Source of the DNA: a virus
Length of the DNA stretch: 23,574 nt
Direction: 5' to 3' (one strand)
IMG/VR virus record: IMGVR_UViG_3300031886_000044
Location: 1-23,574 of that record
Below are positions 21,040 to 23,574 of this stretch, one piece after another. Below the pieces are notes generated by a model. It was not told where the DNA came from. It ran no database searches and saw nothing but the letters and a program-made list of their open reading frames with translations. The position numbers and the translations under genes were made by a program. Position 1 is the stretch's first letter. Each line of letters opens with the position of its first letter.

Positions 21040-21884
21040 CCAGCCACGATGCCCTTGGTCAAGAGGGTGTCCATCTTATCAGTGATAAGCATGGGCAAGT
21101 CCCGCTTGATGTTGGTGGTGTGTTTCCTAGCAACAGTTACCTCTCCGGTGAAGGCTAGGTTATCGCATACGAACGGGGCTATGCCTAAGACCAGCCCTGC
21201 TGGGAACTTCATGTCATTACTATTCCGCATCCCTATCACGTACCGATAGGATTTGCTGACTGAATAGCCGTCACTGAATAGTTCCGGTTCGTTTATATAC
21301 TCCCGCATCTTATCCCCTTCGGGGTCACAGAACCTTTGGAGCATATTGTTAGCCAGTTGTGTCCTGCTGCTTATGGCTTCTATCCGCGCATTATCTGAGC
21401 GGAACTTACCACCACGCTGTAGCTGGTGGGTGTAGGCTTGGAGTAACCGCCATGCATTATGACCATAGCTATGCTGATCTCTCAGCAGCCCATCATCATT
21501 GTGATGGTTACGGTTATACTCCTTCTCGACAGCAAGCATCTGCGTTGCGGGCAGTGCTCCATACTCCACCATTCTGACAAGCAGATGGTGTCGATGTTCA
21601 GTGCTGAGTTCGGTGTCCTTGAACAGCTCACAGCGAGCGTCAATGGATGGAACGCTGAACTCCTGTAACTCCATTAGTCCAAACATCCGCTCATTGTCCG
21701 GTGTGACAGCATACTCTCCGCTGCCATACCTTATCCCCCGTGCATTGAGCTCGCTTTTTACCCTGCTGATAAACCAGCCGTGCTCGATGGGTACGTGGGT
21801 GTCTGTCTTTCTTGATGGAGCTGGTATGCTGTTGATGAAGTCTTCATCCTTCAGCTCTGCTCCGCAATGTATCATTAATCCCAT
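21036..21884 (-). CDS. DUF932-like protein with apparently swapped segments
   Basis: A 282-aa protein with RBS GAAAGGAAG. Three blocks of the phage DUF932 family can be seen. Block A, residues 1-75: MIHCGAEL, THVPIEHGWFISRV and YAVTPDNERMFGLMEL. Block C, about 82-160: ELFKDTELSTEHRHHLLVRMVEYGALPATQ and HNAWRLLQAYTHQL. Block B, about 213-265: YRYVIGMRNSNDMKFPAG, FVCDNLAFTGEVTVARKHT and NIKRDLPMLI. In family members I recall, B comes directly after A and C is C-terminal. Here the order is A-C-B. The frame is intact and the motifs are well kept, so the protein is probably functional. The molecular role of DUF932 proteins is not settled. Confidence 0.65.
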   Translation of the reverse strand: MGLMIHCGAELKDEDFINSIPAPSRKTDTHVPIEHGWFISRVKSELNARGIRYGSGEYAVTPDNERMFGLMELQEFSVPSIDARCELFKDTELSTEHRHHLLVRMVEYGALPATQMLAVEKEYNRNHHNDDGLLRDQHSYGHNAWRLLQAYTHQLQRGGKFRSDNARIEAISSRTQLANNMLQRFCDPEGDKMREYINEPELFSDGYSVSKSYRYVIGMRNSNDMKFPAGLVLGIAPFVCDNLAFTGEVTVARKHTTNIKRDLPMLITDKMDTLLTKGIVAG

Positions 21885-21904
21885 GATACTTCCTTTCGTT
21901 TGTT

Positions 21905-21925
21905 AAGGTTGACGATGTCAACCTT
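21905..21925. repeat. Perfect 9-bp inverted repeat with 3-base loop
   Basis: AAGGTTGAC and GTCAACCTT flank GAT in the 60-base gap between the GP88 and DUF932 genes. No T-run follows on the leftward strand, so it is a candidate operator, mRNA stabiliser or processing hairpin rather than a clear terminator. Confidence 0.45.
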
Positions 21926-21944
21926 TGTTGTGTTGATGGTGATT

Positions 21945-22688
21945 TTACTCACCGAGATTCCATACAAATCCACTGGTATCATTCTTTGCCTCACCCTTGG
22001 CGGTCAGTCCAATGACTGCTGGCTGAGGGTCTTTGAATCGCAGATCACTATCATCCCCATTGATTACCTTCACTCCGCGCAGGGTCTTCGGCCATTTCTC
22101 GGGGCCATCGCTGAAGACTATGGCTACGTTGTACCCATTAAGCAGGGCCAGTTTACACTCACGCCAGTTTGATGGCCCATCATAGCTAAAGGTGAGGTGA
22201 TAGTTCTTGCGCTTATTCTTCACAAGCTTCTTGTAAGACTTGGTGTAGTCATAGAACTGGATGTGCGGCATCTCATCAATGAGCCACTCATAGCTCTCAT
22301 CAGTAGTCCCATTCGGCCTTACGCACGGCTTCATGCCCTTACGCTTGGCTTTACGCTCCAACGCCTCCACTTCCATGATCATCTTCGCCTTGAATTGATC
22401 GGGTTCGAGCAGCTTATAGACAGTACGCTTGGCGCGAGCTGTCTGTGTTGCGTCAAAGCGGCCTCGCCCTGCTGTATTAAGGCACGGCCCTTCGCAGTTA
22501 CCTGCCCAACGGCAAGCATTGTAGTTGGCTATATCATTACGGAGCAGCACCTTTGCCGCCCACTTATGATCATACACACTACGGCTAGGTAGGGCGTAGT
22601 GTATGCCAGTGAGGTAGTTATACCTCTCGCCCTTCACCGTCTTGGCATCGCTGCCCACGGTGAGTAGGTAGTTCGGTTCGTATTTCAT
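21945..22688 (-). CDS. GP88 (gene product 88) family protein
   Basis: A 247-aa protein. ATG at 22688 (MKYEPNYLLTVG) is chosen over an upstream in-frame start at 22772 because GAAAGGAAAGGACA precedes it and homology-like sequence begins there. Family pattern: LLTVGSDAKTVKG (8-20), YLTG, a Cys group in CRWAGNCEGPCLNTAGRGRF (Cys59, Cys65, Cys69), VRPNGTTDESYEW, HIQFYDYTKSYKKL, NYHLTFS, GYNVAIVF, VINGDDSDLRF, then GLTAKGEAKNDTSGFV. This is the GP88 family found in many actinobacteriophages and marine phages. Its biochemical function is not established; the cysteines suggest metal binding. Confidence 0.75.
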   Translation of the reverse strand: MKYEPNYLLTVGSDAKTVKGERYNYLTGIHYALPSRSVYDHKWAAKVLLRNDIANYNACRWAGNCEGPCLNTAGRGRFDATQTARAKRTVYKLLEPDQFKAKMIMEVEALERKAKRKGMKPCVRPNGTTDESYEWLIDEMPHIQFYDYTKSYKKLVKNKRKNYHLTFSYDGPSNWRECKLALLNGYNVAIVFSDGPEKWPKTLRGVKVINGDDSDLRFKDPQPAVIGLTAKGEAKNDTSGFVWNLGE

Positions 22689-22818
22689 TGTCCTTTCCTT
22701 TCTCTTTCGGTGGCCTTTGTGTGGCCATTGATTCACACCATCTCTGCCTCTCCATCCTCTCGGAGAAGTCATCCCTCATATTGGGAGGGATATCCCATTG
22801 TTTCTTCCAGTGTCCCAT
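22618..22818 (-). CDS. Possible small protein overlapping the GP88 start
   Basis: A 66-aa reading frame. Its first part (GHWKKQWDIPPNMRDDFSERMERQRWCESMATQRPPKE) looks protein-like with repeated Trp, Arg and Met, and lies mostly upstream of the GP88 start. The last 23 codons overlap GP88 in another frame and are less convincing. No clear RBS. It fills the space that would otherwise be a 5' leader. Could be spurious. Confidence 0.35.
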   Translation of the reverse strand: MGHWKKQWDIPPNMRDDFSERMERQRWCESMATQRPPKEKGKDNEIRTELPTHRGQRCQDGEGREV

Positions 22819-23060
22819 AGTGTTAATAACTTTCTGCTTGTAACCTCGGTCTGTGTATAACTTTATCTCGCCACATTTTAAGAACGTGTGTATAATTTAT
22901 TCTTATCAGCTTCTTTCATCTGATGATACCTTGGTTTATTATGACGCATCTGATGAGACTGCGTTTAGTTTTCATCTGATTCCATTCCTTTCATCATCCC
23001 TTCAATAAGACATTGGTGTCATTTTGTTGGGTTTAAGGATAGCTATGATTAGATATAATC
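22819..23060. other. Intergenic region with DnaA-box matches and CATCTGAT repeats, candidate origin
   Basis: About 240 bases without a convincing gene. TGTGTATAA, an exact match to the relaxed DnaA box TTATNCACA on the opposite strand, occurs at 22852-22860 and 22887-22895 in the same orientation. AT-rich sequence (TATAATTTATTCTTATC) follows. CATCTGAT occurs at 22917-22924, 22947-22954 and 22973-22980, the first two extended by GA. A short inverted repeat GATTA/TAATC lies near 23048-23061. The phage also encodes a DnaA domain IV protein. Boxes, iteron-like repeats and AT-rich DNA together suggest a replication origin. This is inference. Confidence 0.45.
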
Positions 23061-23168
23061 TTATCCTTCCCCGCCTTTCTCTTCATCCAATGCCTTCTTC
23101 TCCTCCTCCAATATCTTCATGTCATCCTCCATTATTTCCCACCAGCTCTTTGGTTCTTTCTCATCCAT
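23061..23168 (-). CDS. Small acidic protein, 35 aa
   Basis: Starts ATG two bases after the transglycosylase stop, with a strong RBS GGAGGA seven bases upstream. The sequence is Glu/Lys/Asp-rich and helical (KSWWEIMEDDMKILEEEKKALDEEKGGEG), consistent with a short coiled coil. RBS, spacing and composition support a real gene. No function assigned. Confidence 0.6.
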   Translation of the reverse strand: MDEKEPKSWWEIMEDDMKILEEEKKALDEEKGGEG

Positions 23169-23170
23169 AT

Positions 23171-23539
23171 CTATTCCTCCAATGCTTTCTTTAGTTTATC
23201 CCAGTATTTAAGGGTAGCTTGTTTCTTGTAGCCATTAGGGCCACCGTTCCATATGCGAGCGTAATCCTCCAACGTTGGCGGTCTACCTACCCGCTTCTCA
23301 TTTGCATAGATGCGGGTATATATAATCAGACAAGCCTCAGCTTTCTGTCTGTCGTAGCAATCCTCCGGAAACTTGAATTGCTTCCACCCTTTAGCCTTGC
23401 GATACCTGTTCACATCCATGATGCACTCTTTCTGTATCTGCAATGGACCATGGCTTGCGCCATGGTCACCGATTGCGCGGTCATTACCTCCCGATTCCTG
23501 CATGATTAGGGCTAGTACGAATGCTTTCCATGTTATCAT
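23171..23539 (-). CDS. Lytic transglycosylase / lysozyme-like endolysin
   Basis: A 122-aa protein with an excellent RBS (AAAGGAGGAAT). The sequence fits a compact goose-lysozyme/SLT-like fold: LIMQESGGN with likely catalytic Glu15, GDHGASHGPLQIQ (GPLQI 31-35), a middle helix with Cys residues (ECIMD, EDCYD, EACLI), and ARIWNGGPNGYKKQATLKYWDKL (about 94-116). It would cleave cell-wall glycan. No cleavable signal peptide: the catalytic Glu is only 15 residues from the start. It would therefore need a holin, or be virion-associated. The start overlaps the stop of an upstream frame as TAATG. Confidence 0.7.
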   Translation of the reverse strand: MITWKAFVLALIMQESGGNDRAIGDHGASHGPLQIQKECIMDVNRYRKAKGWKQFKFPEDCYDRQKAEACLIIYTRIYANEKRVGRPPTLEDYARIWNGGPNGYKKQATLKYWDKLKKALEE

Positions 23540-23574
23540 TATTCCTCCTTTGCTTGTGGCTTAATTGCCACATC
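23539..23574 (-). CDS. 3' end of an upstream leftward gene, partial
   Basis: A frame open from the window edge reads DVAIKPQAKEE then TAA, and this stop overlaps the transglycosylase start as TAATG. Only 11 codons are visible, so identity is unknown. The tight overlap suggests an operon continuing beyond the window. A 6-bp hairpin TGTGGC/GCCACA lies within it. Confidence 0.35.
   Translation of the reverse strand, partial: DVAIKPQAKEE

Noticed and set aside
22689-22772. N-terminal extension of GP88 from the ATG at 22772
   Set aside because: The 28 extra residues lack family pattern and a strong RBS immediately precedes the ATG at 22688.

Overview
The window is part of the genome of a tailed double-stranded DNA bacteriophage, probably a podovirus. 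The right-reading half carries a short-tail adaptor and hub pair followed by three very large proteins that look like internal virion or ejection proteins. The style of several proteins (VGIGTxSP tail-fibre repeats, GP88, DUF932, ERF, very large internal proteins) is common in uncultured marine phages. The host cannot be read from the sequence. No tRNA, integrase, insertion sequence or CRISPR array was seen. The window opens inside a tail-fibre gene and closes inside another gene, so both flanks are incomplete.

Layout. Positions 2-14803 read rightward. They encode a tail fibre (5' end missing), head-tail adaptor, tail hub, a small GNAT-like protein, three large internal virion proteins (1053, 554 and 1505 aa), a PD-(D/E)XK nuclease and a small hypothetical protein. 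Positions 14800-23574 read leftward and hold the nucleic-acid and lysis genes. The two blocks converge and overlap by four bases (CTAG, a stop codon on both strands), with no terminator visible between them.

The leftward block has two transcription units. The upstream one (23574 to about 20411) contains a lytic transglycosylase-like enzyme, a 35-aa acidic protein, an origin-like intergenic region, GP88, a DUF932 protein and two hypothetical proteins. It ends in a strong intrinsic terminator (20411-20453). The downstream one starts at an excellent sigma-70 promoter (20353-20381) directly in front of a ribbon-helix-helix regulator whose mRNA would be almost leaderless. It continues through an RNA polymerase alpha-CTD-like protein, a Holliday-junction-resolvase-like nuclease, an ERF annealing protein, a tightly packed run of small genes and a stand-alone DnaA domain IV protein.

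The observations most worth attention are:
(1) a RecB/Cas4-like nuclease whose N-terminal and C-terminal halves are separate genes about 1.7 kb apart with seven genes between them;
(2) a DUF932 protein whose central and C-terminal segments appear to be in swapped order;
(3) a matched pair of 20-bp palindromes centred on TCGCGA, one beside the regulator promoter and one at the start of the rightward nuclease gene;
(4) a phage DnaA domain IV protein together with an intergenic region carrying two exact DnaA-box matches and three CATCTGAT repeats, which suggests a phage origin;
(5) a phage alpha-CTD-like DNA-binding protein;
(6) a virion protein built from six units of exactly 54 aa.

How the genes may work together (inference): the ERF annealing protein, the split nuclease and the resolvase-like enzyme would form a recombination set. 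The DnaA-like protein and the origin-like region would act in replication. The RHH and alpha-CTD-like proteins would control transcription, with the palindromes as operators. All family calls are from pattern recognition without a database search.
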